This document shows, piece after piece, positions 1 to 7,298 of a DNA stretch of 33,101 nucleotides. Location: assembly GCA_013140995.1 (NCBI GenBank), contig JABFRX010000260.1:1-33101 (forward strand). Reading direction: 5' to 3'. Both the position numbers and the translations under genes were made by a program. Within the stretch, counting starts at the first letter, position 1. Each line of letters starts with the position of its first letter. The notes beneath the pieces are model-generated. The model ran no database searches and had not been told where the DNA came from. It saw only the letters and a program-made list of their open reading frames with translations. Source of the stretch: Alphaproteobacteria bacterium. Lineage in GTDB: Bacteria > Pseudomonadota > Alphaproteobacteria > Micropepsales > Micropepsaceae.

Positions 1-2
1 GG

Positions 3-677
3 ACCGACGTCGACAACGCGCGCTCCGGCATGCTGCCTTTCGTGTTCGAAGACGGCATGAGCTTCGAGCGCTACGTCGACTACGCACTCGACGTGCCGAT
101 GTACTTCATTTACCGCGACGGGAAGTACCTGAACACGGCTGGTCAATCGTTTCGCGACTTCATGGCCCGCAAACTGCCGGGCTTGGAAAACGTCGAGCCC
201 ACGATGTCGGACTGGGCTGATCACCTGACTACGATCTTCCCCGAAGTGCGCCTGAAGAAGTTTCTCGAAATGCGCGGCGCCGACGGCGGCCTGTGGCGCC
301 GCATCTGCGCGTTACCGGCGCTTTGGACCGGCATCTACTACGACACCACCGCGCTCGACGCGGCGTGGGACATGGTCAAAGATTGGACCGCCGAAGAACG
401 CAGCGCGCTCCGCGAAGCGGTGCCGAAGCTCGGCCTCAAAACCCCGTTCCGCAACACGAACGTCCACGCACTCGCCCGCCATATGCTCGACATTTCGAGG
501 CTGGGCCTGCGCGCGCGCGCACAAATGGACTCGATCGGCGGCACCGAAGAAGGCTTCATCGAACCGCTATTCCAAGTCGTCCAAACCGGCAAAACCCGCG
601 CCGAAGAACTCCTCGACCGCTACCACGGCCCCTGGAACCGCGACGTAACAAAGATCTTCACCGAGTTCGCGTACTGA
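3..677 (+). CDS. gshA: Glutamate-cysteine ligase, C-terminal half (partial, runs off left edge)
   Basis: The reading frame is already open at the first base, so the start lies outside the window; 224 residues of the C-terminal part are visible. The visible sequence resembles the proteobacterial GCS2-type glutamate-cysteine ligase: TDVDNARSGMLPFVFED near the left edge, then YVDYALDVPMYF and LEMRGADGG. The family makes gamma-glutamylcysteine from glutamate and cysteine using ATP, the first step of cytosolic glutathione synthesis. The full protein is usually about 450 residues, so roughly half is missing. A glutathione transferase lies 1.3 kb downstream on the other strand, but nothing shows the two are co-regulated. 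The next plus-strand gene begins 105 bases after the stop. Confidence 0.87.
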   Translation, partial: TDVDNARSGMLPFVFEDGMSFERYVDYALDVPMYFIYRDGKYLNTAGQSFRDFMARKLPGLENVEPTMSDWADHLTTIFPEVRLKKFLEMRGADGGLWRRICALPALWTGIYYDTTALDAAWDMVKDWTAEERSALREAVPKLGLKTPFRNTNVHALARHMLDISRLGLRARAQMDSIGGTEEGFIEPLFQVVQTGKTRAEELLDRYHGPWNRDVTKIFTEFAY

Positions 678-782
678 CTCGGTAAACGCGGCTAACCATA
701 AGCCCGCGTCGCCGGGTGACTTGCCCGACGATCCGCGTGACAATGCGGTGGGGGCACCGGCGCGCACGACGCACGCCGGGTC

Positions 783-1925
783 ATGGGGCATATGAGCGAG
801 CCGGAGATCAGATCGTCGGAGAACGTCGCGCCGGGGCCGCAGGCGCCGCTTGCGTTGCCGTCGCCGGACGCGTTCGGGGCCGACGCGCCCGAGCTCGACA
901 GCGTATTCGACCGCGCGCTGATCTGGATTGAGCAACAGCCGGTTCCCGCCGCATTCGCAATCTTCATTGTTCTGACGCTCGTGCATCTCACCGTGCTCAA
1001 TCTCGCAGGCGTGGCCAACGGCATTTTCGTCGGCGACGAACTGTTCCTCGCCGCGGGCGCGACCCCGATCGAAGTTCTCCTGCTCGGCTTCATCGCCTAC
1101 AACATCGTCTTACCGACGCTGATCGGCACGGCGTGCGTGCGCGCCTATGATGACCTGCGGCCAGCGCTGAGCATCGACGACGCCACGTTCGGCCAAAAAC
1201 GCGCAGGCCTCGTCGACGCGTTCCTCGTCTGGCGCTTCGGCTTCGGTTGTTTCTGGGCGATCATTCTAGCGACGGTCTACGGCGACCTGTTGCGCCGCGC
1301 GATCCCAGGCGAAGGCTGGAGTGTAGCACTGCAGACGATTTGGATGTACGTGCGCCTCGCGCTCACCTTCGGCCTCTTGGGCTCGAGCATCACGTACGTC
1401 GCGCTGCTACACCACCGCTTCCGCGCCGCGACGGGCACACAGCTGCGCATCGACCTGTTCGACTTGGGCGCGATCCAACCGGTCGCGCGATACGCGCGCC
1501 AGGTAGCCCTATTCTTGATCATCCTGCTCGCGCTAGCAGGGCCGTCCGTTTCGCAGCCAGACGCCATGTATGCGAGCGCGGCGCTGCTCGTACTCGGCGT
1601 GGTGCTGACCGCCGGCGCCGTCATCGGCGCGATGTGGGGCGCCCGCCGCGCCATCCGCGCCGCCAAACACGCCGCAACCCACGACTTGCAAATCTACGCT
1701 CGCGAACTCTGGCGCCGCGCCTACACCGGCGGCCACTTGACCGAGGCGGTGGGCATTCCAGCGTTAAGCGCCATGTTGAATGTGAAAAACGAAATCGCGC
1801 GTGTCCCCGATTGGCCCGGGGGCTTTGCCGTCTTCGCGCGGATCGCGACGCTCGCGATCATCCCCGTGCTGTCGTGGTTCGGCGGCCAGTTGGTGGCGCA
1901 GCTCTTAGCCGCACTCACCCCCTGA
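783..1925 (+). CDS. Multi-pass integral membrane protein of unknown function
   Basis: I do not recognise a family for this 380-residue protein. A hydrophilic, proline- and acid-rich N-terminus of about 50 residues is followed by about seven hydrophobic segments, near residues 57-79, 93-118, 147-170, 180-205, 240-260, 262-285 and 350-375. A basic, alanine-rich stretch (about 285-335) lies before the last one. There is no signal peptide, catalytic motif or cysteine cluster that I can see. The start is uncertain: an in-frame ATG at 792 is equally possible and neither has a clear ribosome binding site. The gene stands alone between gshA on the same strand and a convergent glutathione transferase gene that ends 14 bases away. 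Base composition and codon use look like the neighbours. Confidence 0.72.
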   Translation: MGHMSEPEIRSSENVAPGPQAPLALPSPDAFGADAPELDSVFDRALIWIEQQPVPAAFAIFIVLTLVHLTVLNLAGVANGIFVGDELFLAAGATPIEVLLLGFIAYNIVLPTLIGTACVRAYDDLRPALSIDDATFGQKRAGLVDAFLVWRFGFGCFWAIILATVYGDLLRRAIPGEGWSVALQTIWMYVRLALTFGLLGSSITYVALLHHRFRAATGTQLRIDLFDLGAIQPVARYARQVALFLIILLALAGPSVSQPDAMYASAALLVLGVVLTAGAVIGAMWGARRAIRAAKHAATHDLQIYARELWRRAYTGGHLTEAVGIPALSAMLNVKNEIARVPDWPGGFAVFARIATLAIIPVLSWFGGQLVAQLLAALTP

Positions 1926-1938
1926 CCGCCGCAGTCGC

Positions 1939-2547
1939 TTAAGCGAGACCTTCGGCCTTCAGCGCTTCCTGCACCTTCGGCCGCGCCGCAACGCGCGCTT
2001 GGTGCGCACGAACGTTCGGATAGTCCTTGAGGTCGAACTTCACGAACTGACCCCAATTGGTGATCGTGAAGAGATAGGCGTCGGCGACAGTGAACTGCGA
2101 GCCGGCCAGGTAGTCCTTGCCCTGAAGCTGTTCGTCCACCCACGCGTAACGCTTGGCGAGCGTCTGCGCGAGCATGGCCTTCGTGGCGTCGGGCGTCGCC
2201 GGATTGAAGAACGGCCCGAAGTTCTTGTGCAGTTCGGTGTTGATGAAGCTTAGCCACTCTTGCAGCTTGTACCGCTCCGTCGTGCCGTTCGCAGGCGCAA
2301 GGTGAGCGGCGGGCTTCTGGTCGGCGATCCACTGCACGATCGCAGGGCCTTCGGTGAGCACATACCCGTCATCGAGCTTCAGCGCGGGCACATAACCCTT
2401 CGGGTTGATCTTCGAATAATCCTCGCCCGATTTCGTCTTCTTGTCCTTCAGATTTACCTGTTCGAGTTCGAACGAAAGACCGGCTTCGCGCAGCGCGATG
2501 TGCGGCGACAGCGAACATGCGCCGGGTGAATAATACAGCTTCGGCAT
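1939..2547 (-). CDS. gstA: Beta-class glutathione S-transferase
   Basis: This 202-residue cytosolic protein begins MPKLYYSPGACSLSPHIALR, which closely matches bacterial beta-class glutathione transferases. Cys11 sits where the family has its characteristic active-site cysteine (Cys10 of E. coli GstA). The N-terminal thioredoxin fold carries the glutathione-binding NPKGYVPAL and TEGPAIVQW segments, and the C-terminal helical domain contains FTVADAYLF with the conserved capping Asp. The enzyme conjugates or reduces electrophilic substrates using glutathione. The start at 2547 is chosen because GAGAGG lies 8 bases upstream and it gives the family length; the reading frame stays open further upstream but that stretch looks non-coding. 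A partial gshA lies nearby. The substrate cannot be read from the sequence. Confidence 0.93.
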   Translation of the reverse strand: MPKLYYSPGACSLSPHIALREAGLSFELEQVNLKDKKTKSGEDYSKINPKGYVPALKLDDGYVLTEGPAIVQWIADQKPAAHLAPANGTTERYKLQEWLSFINTELHKNFGPFFNPATPDATKAMLAQTLAKRYAWVDEQLQGKDYLAGSQFTVADAYLFTITNWGQFVKFDLKDYPNVRAHQARVAARPKVQEALKAEGLA

Positions 2548-2644
2548 GGAAGACCTCTCTGGTTGGGTTGCGGAAGGGACTAGGTAGGGGCACAAACGCG
2601 TTTTGCGAGGCCCCTCAATCACGAAACTTGCCGTGAATTGACCA

Positions 2645-3532
2645 TCACTGGGCGAGAAGCAACACCCCGACGCCCGCCACCACAAGCGCCATACCGGCGA
2701 GTTCGCGCACGCTCGCAACTTCCGCGAACACGCGCCGCGAAACCACCTGCGCAAACAACACTTCGACAAGGCCGAGCGTGCGCACGTTCGCGGCCGACGT
2801 CAGCGAAAATCCGAGGAACCAAAACTGCGAAGCGAACGCGCCCATGAACCCCGCGAACAGCGACTGCCGCCACAACGTCAAACTCTTCAACAGATTTTCG
2901 CGGTCGAACGCGACCATCCATGCGCCGAGCAGTGCCGCTTGAATGCCGAGCGACCAAACCAAAGTCGTCGTCGCGCGCAAGAAGAAGGCGCCCTCATCCA
3001 GCGCCAAGATCCCGCCACGAAACCCGACGGCCGCGATCGCGTAAAGCCCACCCGCTGCGATACCGAAGAGGGCAGGGCGCAGCGCCTCCCCATCCCAGCG
3101 CTCGCCGGGCTTGACCGCGATCAGAAACACGCCGGTCGTCGCGACCAGGATCGCGAGCCCCCGAAGCGGCGTCAGCACGTCACCCAAAATGAGAAGTCCG
3201 AAGATGGCAACCTGCACCGCCTCCGTCTTCCCGAACGCGGTCGCGACCGAAAACGAACGCTCCCGCATCGCAGCCAACAACAGCGCGGTTCCAAAGATCT
3301 GCGCAACGGCCCCAGCCGCCGTGAACGCAAGAAATCGCGCGTTCGGTCCCGGCGCAGCTTCACCCGCGACCAGCGTCACGATCGCCATAAACACCAACGC
3401 AAACGGAAAGCCATAGAGAAACCGAACCTGCGTCGCCCCGATCGTACCCAACCGCGCAGTCAACGAACTCTGCATCGCATTGCGAGCCGTCTGCGCCGCC
3501 GCGGCGATCAGTGTGGTCAAAACCCAGAACAA
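2645..3532 (-). CDS. EamA/DMT-family transporter
   Basis: The 295-residue product is almost entirely hydrophobic, with about ten predicted membrane segments arranged as two EamA repeats of five, the layout of the drug/metabolite transporter superfamily. Recognisable pieces are the ARNAMQSSLTARLGT start, a FGKTEAVQVAIFGLLILGD helix closing repeat one, and LGLVEVLFAQVVSRRVFAE near the end of repeat two, where EamA proteins keep an acidic residue in the membrane. Such proteins usually export amino acids, metabolites or small toxic compounds across the inner membrane; the substrate is unknown here. It ends about 100 bases before the glutathione transferase start on the same strand. Upstream, it diverges from the DUF1993 gene across a 124-base region that holds an inverted repeat. 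Confidence 0.85.
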   Translation of the reverse strand: MFWVLTTLIAAAAQTARNAMQSSLTARLGTIGATQVRFLYGFPFALVFMAIVTLVAGEAAPGPNARFLAFTAAGAVAQIFGTALLLAAMRERSFSVATAFGKTEAVQVAIFGLLILGDVLTPLRGLAILVATTGVFLIAVKPGERWDGEALRPALFGIAAGGLYAIAAVGFRGGILALDEGAFFLRATTTLVWSLGIQAALLGAWMVAFDRENLLKSLTLWRQSLFAGFMGAFASQFWFLGFSLTSAANVRTLGLVEVLFAQVVSRRVFAEVASVRELAGMALVVAGVGVLLLAQ

Positions 3533-3576
3533 ACTCGGCGATGTCCCCGAAATGGTGGCTTACTTGAACGGACGCG

Positions 3577-3595
3577 GAGTGTGACATTCGCACTC
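3577..3595. promoter_or_regulatory. Inverted repeat between divergent genes
   Basis: GAGTGTG (3577-3583) faces CGCACTC (3589-3595) across a five-base ACATT loop, with one G-U-type mismatch. It lies between the divergent EamA and DUF1993 genes, where a shared operator would be expected. The seven-base arms are short, so chance is possible and no regulator is identifiable. Confidence 0.25.
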
Positions 3596-3656
3596 TGCCG
3601 CGAACCTGCCCACCGTGCTACATCAAAGCCAATGCCATCCAAATGAAAGGTTGAAT

Positions 3657-4163
3657 ATGACGATCAACGCGTACCAGGCGACCGTTCCCGCCTTCATCCA
3701 AATTCTAACGTCGCTCTCCACGATCCTCACCAAGGCCGCGGCCCACGCCGAGGCGAAGAAGATCGACCCGGCGGTGTTCGTGAACGCGCGCATCGCACCC
3801 GACATGTTTCCGCTCGCGCGCCAAGTGCAAATCGCGAGCGACCAGGCAAAAGGTGCATGCGCCCGTCTCGCCGCCGTCGACATACCGAGCTTCGCCGACA
3901 CCGAAACGACGTTCCCGGAACTGCAAGCGCGCATCGCCAAAACGCTCGACTTCATCAAGGGCCTCAAGCCCGCGCAGTTCGACGGTGCATTCGACCGCGA
4001 CATCACGCTGACACTCGCCGGCGAGAAGATGACCTGGAAAGGCGGCGTCTACCTGCACCAATTCGCGCTGCCGAACTTCTACTTCCACGCCACCGCCGCC
4101 TACACCATCCTCCGCCACAACGGCGTCGAAATCGGCAAACGCGATTTTTTGGGGTCGTTCTAA
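3657..4163 (+). CDS. DUF1993 family protein
   Basis: The 168-residue soluble protein matches the DUF1993 family by its opening TVPAFIQILTSLSTILTKA, the central PDMFPLARQVQIASDQAKG and the closing FALPNFYFHATAAYTILRHNG. These proteins fold as a DinB-like four-helix bundle; the conserved His residues in the C-terminal helix could hold a metal, but no activity is established. The start at 3657 is preceded by AAAGG seven bases upstream and gives the usual family length; an earlier in-frame start at 3615 lacks this. The gene diverges from the EamA transporter and runs tail-to-tail into the mutase-like membrane protein gene, the two stop codons sharing bases 4160-4163. Confidence 0.83.
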   Translation: MTINAYQATVPAFIQILTSLSTILTKAAAHAEAKKIDPAVFVNARIAPDMFPLARQVQIASDQAKGACARLAAVDIPSFADTETTFPELQARIAKTLDFIKGLKPAQFDGAFDRDITLTLAGEKMTWKGGVYLHQFALPNFYFHATAAYTILRHNGVEIGKRDFLGSF

Positions 4164-4606
4164 CGCAACTGAGTGGGGCGCAAGCCCCACAGCACCAGCA
4201 CGCAAACCAAAATCATCGCGAGCGACAGGCTGATCAGCAGCGCCGCGACGATGCCCTCGGCGAGCGGCGTACTCGTGGCGCCGCCGCCCGCTATCGGCAT
4301 CATCGCCGCTGCACCCCACTTTGCGGAGAGGATCGTCGCAAGCCAGTTCGCGAACGAACCATAGAGCGCAGCCCAAAACGTTATCGTCCCGGCCCATGCT
4401 GGCAACACAAGCCGCGGCCACACCAAGCCAAGGACGATCAGAAACATCCCGCTCATCGTACCGACGAGGTGGCTCGCAAGCCCCATCCGCGGCAGGTGCA
4501 GCATGGGCACGGCGAACCCGGTGAGAAGCCCGATCAGGAATAGAAGCACACCCGCGCGCATCAACACGCGGTCAGGCGCGGCAACTCCAGAAACACTTGG
4601 CATCAC
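4160..4606 (-). CDS. Hydroxylaminobenzene mutase-like membrane protein (HabA/HabB family)
   Basis: The 148-residue protein has four hydrophobic segments, near residues 15-37, 47-66, 70-92 and 115-143. Its motifs LLTGFAVPMLHLPRMGLASH, VGTMSGMFLIVLGLVWPRL and LYGSFANWLATILSAKWGA fit what I recall of hydroxylaminobenzene mutases, which rearrange hydroxylaminobenzene to 2-aminophenol in partial-reductive nitroaromatic breakdown. The conserved histidines (in LHLPR and ASHLVG) and the FANW motif are present. It is the last gene of a minus-strand operon: its ATG overlaps the stop of the MBL hydrolase gene by four bases (4603-4606), so translation is probably coupled. The family assignment is from recalled resemblance; the actual substrate may be something other than a nitroarene derivative. 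Confidence 0.7.
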   Translation of the reverse strand: MMPSVSGVAAPDRVLMRAGVLLFLIGLLTGFAVPMLHLPRMGLASHLVGTMSGMFLIVLGLVWPRLVLPAWAGTITFWAALYGSFANWLATILSAKWGAAAMMPIAGGGATSTPLAEGIVAALLISLSLAMILVCVLVLWGLRPTQLR

Positions 4607-5463
4607 ACCGCCAACCTAAACGCTTCCCCGTCCTTCACCACCCGCCCCGCCGTCGGTGTCGCAAAGTGCGTGCCGATGAGGAGCGTTGGCGTTCCCGCGA
4701 GCCGTTCGAACACGTCGCGCCGCGTCTTAGTCGAGGTGGCCTGGTCGTAGTCCGCGCTTGACGCCCACTCCGGATGCGCCATCTGGCAAGGATGGTGGAT
4801 AAAGTCGCCAGTGATCAGCGCTTCCTCGCCCTTCGACGCGACGCGAATGCTCACGTGCCCCGGCGTGTGACCCAGCGTCGGAACGAAGCTGACCTCATCT
4901 GAAACGCGGTGATCGATCTCGACCAGATCGACCAGGCCCGCGTCGAACACCGGCTGCACGGAATCCGCGAACACGGCGCGCTGCTGGCCGTCGGCTTGCT
5001 GGTCGCGCCAGTGCTCGAACTCGACGCGGCCCATCAGATAGCGCGCATTCGGAAACGTTGGCACCCATTTGGCCCCGTCGAGCATCGTGTTCCACCCGAC
5101 ATGATCGACATGCAGATGCGTACACATCACAGTATCGATCGACTCCCGCGAAAATCCTGCGGCCGCCAAGTCACTCAAGAACGACCCTTGCAGATTGTTC
5201 CACCAAGGCACGCCGCGCCCCTGCTTGTCGTTACCCAGGCAGGTGTCCACGATCATGCGCCGGGTCGGCGTTTCGATGACGAGCGCATGAATGCTGAGCC
5301 TCAGCCGCCCTTCTTCGTTCATGAAATGCGGCGCCAGCCACGCAATCTCAAGCGCGGCCTCCCGCGTCGCCTGCGGCAGGATAAACTTCGTGCTGCCCGT
5401 CGTTTCCAACTCGAGGATCTTCGTGATCGTCACATCGCCGATGCGCCACTTGAGAGGGCTCAT
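4603..5463 (-). CDS. MBL-fold metallo-hydrolase
   Basis: The 286-residue cytosolic protein carries the metallo-beta-lactamase-fold metal site: His116, His118, Asp120 and His121 in THLHVDHVGW, His199 in GHTPGH, Asp220 in ITGDFIHH and His266 in GTHFATP. These bind two metal ions, usually zinc, in a hydrolase of esters, lactones or thioesters. It belongs to the broad subfamily that opens VDTCLGNDK and includes lactonase-like and organophosphate-hydrolase-like enzymes; I cannot choose among them. Its ATG overlaps the acyl-CoA synthetase stop (5460-5463) and its stop overlaps the next ATG (4603-4606), so it is the middle gene of a tightly coupled operon. A role on an intermediate of the same pathway is an inference. 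Confidence 0.87.
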   Translation of the reverse strand: MSPLKWRIGDVTITKILELETTGSTKFILPQATREAALEIAWLAPHFMNEEGRLRLSIHALVIETPTRRMIVDTCLGNDKQGRGVPWWNNLQGSFLSDLAAAGFSRESIDTVMCTHLHVDHVGWNTMLDGAKWVPTFPNARYLMGRVEFEHWRDQQADGQQRAVFADSVQPVFDAGLVDLVEIDHRVSDEVSFVPTLGHTPGHVSIRVASKGEEALITGDFIHHPCQMAHPEWASSADYDQATSTKTRRDVFERLAGTPTLLIGTHFATPTAGRVVKDGEAFRLAV

Positions 5464-6641
5464 GCGCTGAACAGCCCCTTCAAATCTTTCTTCATGATCT
5501 TGCCGTTCGCGTTGCGCGGCAGCGTTTCGGGCAGGAACAGTATCTTTACCGGCACTTTGAACGCCGCAATCTTCTGCGCCACGAAATGGCGGAGTTCTTC
5601 CTCGCTGGCCTTCATACCGGGCTTCAGATGCACGGCCGCTGCCGGTTCTTCACCCAACGTGCGATGGGGCACCCCGATCACCGCCGCGTCCATCACTGAA
5701 GGATGGTCGTACAAGGCGTTCTCGACCTCGACACAGTAGACATTCTCCCCGCCCCGGATCAGCATGTCCTTCGCCCGGTCGACGATATAGACGAAGCCTT
5801 CCTCATCGACCTTCGCGAGATCGCCGGTCTTGACCCAGCCCTGGACGAACGTTTCGGCGGTCGCCTGCGGCTTGTTCCAATAGCCGCGCACGACGATCGG
5901 CCCGCGATACCAGAGCTCACCAACCTCGCCGGCGGGCAAGTCCTTGCCCTCGAGCGAAACGATCCTGACTTCGCCGGTCGGCGTCGGCACACCACAGCTC
6001 GACGGTTTGCGCTCATAGTCCTCGCCGTAGTTGCTGGTCGCGGTAGCGGAAGTTTCCGTCATCCCCCAGCCTTGCCCGGTCTTGATCTGCGGCAGCCGCT
6101 CGCGCAAGCGCCGCACCAACTCCGGCGCCGACGGCGCGCCGCCGTAGGAAACGGTCTCAAGCGACGACAAGTCAAACTCGTGAAAGCGCGGATGCTCGAC
6201 GATCTGCCACGCGATCGTCGGCACGCCGCCCGCCTGCGTGATCCGCTCGCGTTGGATCAATTCCAACGCCTGATCCGCGTTCCACCGCCGCTGCATCACG
6301 AGCTTCGACCCCGCGAGCACCGCCGGGATCATCACGGCGAAACATCCGGTCGCATGAAAGAACGGCACCGAAATCAAACTGGCCTTTTGCACGTTCGGAT
6401 CGGGCACGGGCAGCGCCTCGCCGCGCCGCAGGAACGAGCGCGCCTGCGCGCACATCGCGTTCAAGATGTTCGAGATGATATTGCGATGCGTGATCACGGC
6501 ACCTTTCGGCTTCCCCGTCGTGCCGGACGTGTAGAAGATCGTCACATCGTCTTCCGGCTCGAACGCCACGGCGGGCAGCGCGATCTCGTCAAGCTTCGCC
6601 CACGAATTCGGCACGCCGATCGCGTCTTCAAGTTTTTTCAC
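5460..6641 (-). CDS. C-terminal segment of the interrupted acyl-CoA synthetase
   Basis: If the TAG at 6657 is real, a GTG at 6641 opens a 393-residue segment that keeps the ATP-binding loop, the rest of the adenylation core and the small C-terminal domain with the catalytic lysine. It lacks the first 180-odd residues, which form much of the N-terminal subdomain, so it is unlikely to fold or act alone. There is no convincing ribosome binding site before the GTG. Its stop codon overlaps the MBL hydrolase ATG, so translation of this segment would still matter for coupling to the downstream genes. Confidence 0.45.
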   Translation of the reverse strand: MKKLEDAIGVPNSWAKLDEIALPAVAFEPEDDVTIFYTSGTTGKPKGAVITHRNIISNILNAMCAQARSFLRRGEALPVPDPNVQKASLISVPFFHATGCFAVMIPAVLAGSKLVMQRRWNADQALELIQRERITQAGGVPTIAWQIVEHPRFHEFDLSSLETVSYGGAPSAPELVRRLRERLPQIKTGQGWGMTETSATATSNYGEDYERKPSSCGVPTPTGEVRIVSLEGKDLPAGEVGELWYRGPIVVRGYWNKPQATAETFVQGWVKTGDLAKVDEEGFVYIVDRAKDMLIRGGENVYCVEVENALYDHPSVMDAAVIGVPHRTLGEEPAAAVHLKPGMKASEEELRHFVAQKIAAFKVPVKILFLPETLPRNANGKIMKKDLKGLFSA

Positions 6642-7202
6642 GCGCGGATCGGCGATCTACTCATACGCCCGGCACACAAAGACGCGCTTCAAGTCAGGGC
6701 AAGCGTCGACATGCTCGCGCACGCGCTCCCACCGCTCTGCATCGATCAGCGCGACCGACGTGCCGGAGTCCTGCAGCCCGTACTCGAGTTCCGGCCCCGT
6801 CCACCACGCGTTCAACGGCGTCACGATCGCGCCCGCCAGAACGGCCGCCCAAAACGCGACCGACCACTCCGGCAGATTGCGCATGATAATCGCAACGCGG
6901 TCTCCCTTCTTCACGCCGTCCGCGACCAGCCGCTTCGCCAACTGCGAAACCGCCCGGCGATGCGCGTCGAACGTCACGCGGTCCTCGTCCAACACCATGT
7001 AGTCGCGCGCCCCAAACGGGCGGCTCGCCTCGAAAACGAGCGCAAGCGACGGCGGTGCATTCTTCCACGTTTTGATCTTCACCCCCCGGATCACCTTCTC
7101 CTCGACCTCGAACGGCGAGGCGGGCGCGCCCACCAACATCGCGTGCGCCTGCGCGATCGGCATGGCGGGGAATCCCTTGGGCAGGTTAGGGGCAGCGGAC
7201 AT
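5460..7202 (-). pseudogene. Fatty-acid/aryl acyl-CoA synthetase (AMP-dependent), interrupted by one in-frame TAG
   Basis: Two open segments in the same frame (7202-6660 and 6656-5460) together encode a complete class I adenylate-forming acyl-CoA ligase of about 580 residues. It would convert a carboxylic acid, ATP and CoA into acyl-CoA. The only break is TAG at 6657-6659, codon 182, between FVCRAYE and IADPRVKKLED. All signatures downstream are intact: the YTSGTTGKPKG phosphate loop, GWGMTETSAT, the TGD and DRAKDMLIRGGENVY hinge, and the PRNANGKIMKKDL catalytic lysine. No frameshift is seen, so the mutation is recent, a sequencing error, or a codon that is read through. The start at 7202 has GAGGAA six bases upstream; an in-frame ATG at 7238 is also possible. 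It leads the operon with the MBL and mutase-like genes. Confidence 0.8.
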
Positions 7203-7298
7203 GGACGGTTCCTCGGTGTGGGCAATTTCTTGTTGCATCGGACTTACCTCGCCCCGCCATACTGGACAAGCACTCTAGAGGCGAGGCAGCCTAGCCAG

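Noticed and set aside
6657-6659. Pyrrolysine or programmed readthrough at the TAG
   Set aside because: Nothing in the window supports pyrrolysine machinery or a readthrough signal; a point mutation or sequencing error is simpler.
5703-7298. Long open frame on the plus strand upstream of the amidohydrolase, antisense to the acyl-CoA synthetase
   Set aside because: Its translation is arginine/histidine-rich with no recognisable domain, while the opposite strand encodes clear ligase motifs. It is open only because of GC-rich codon bias.
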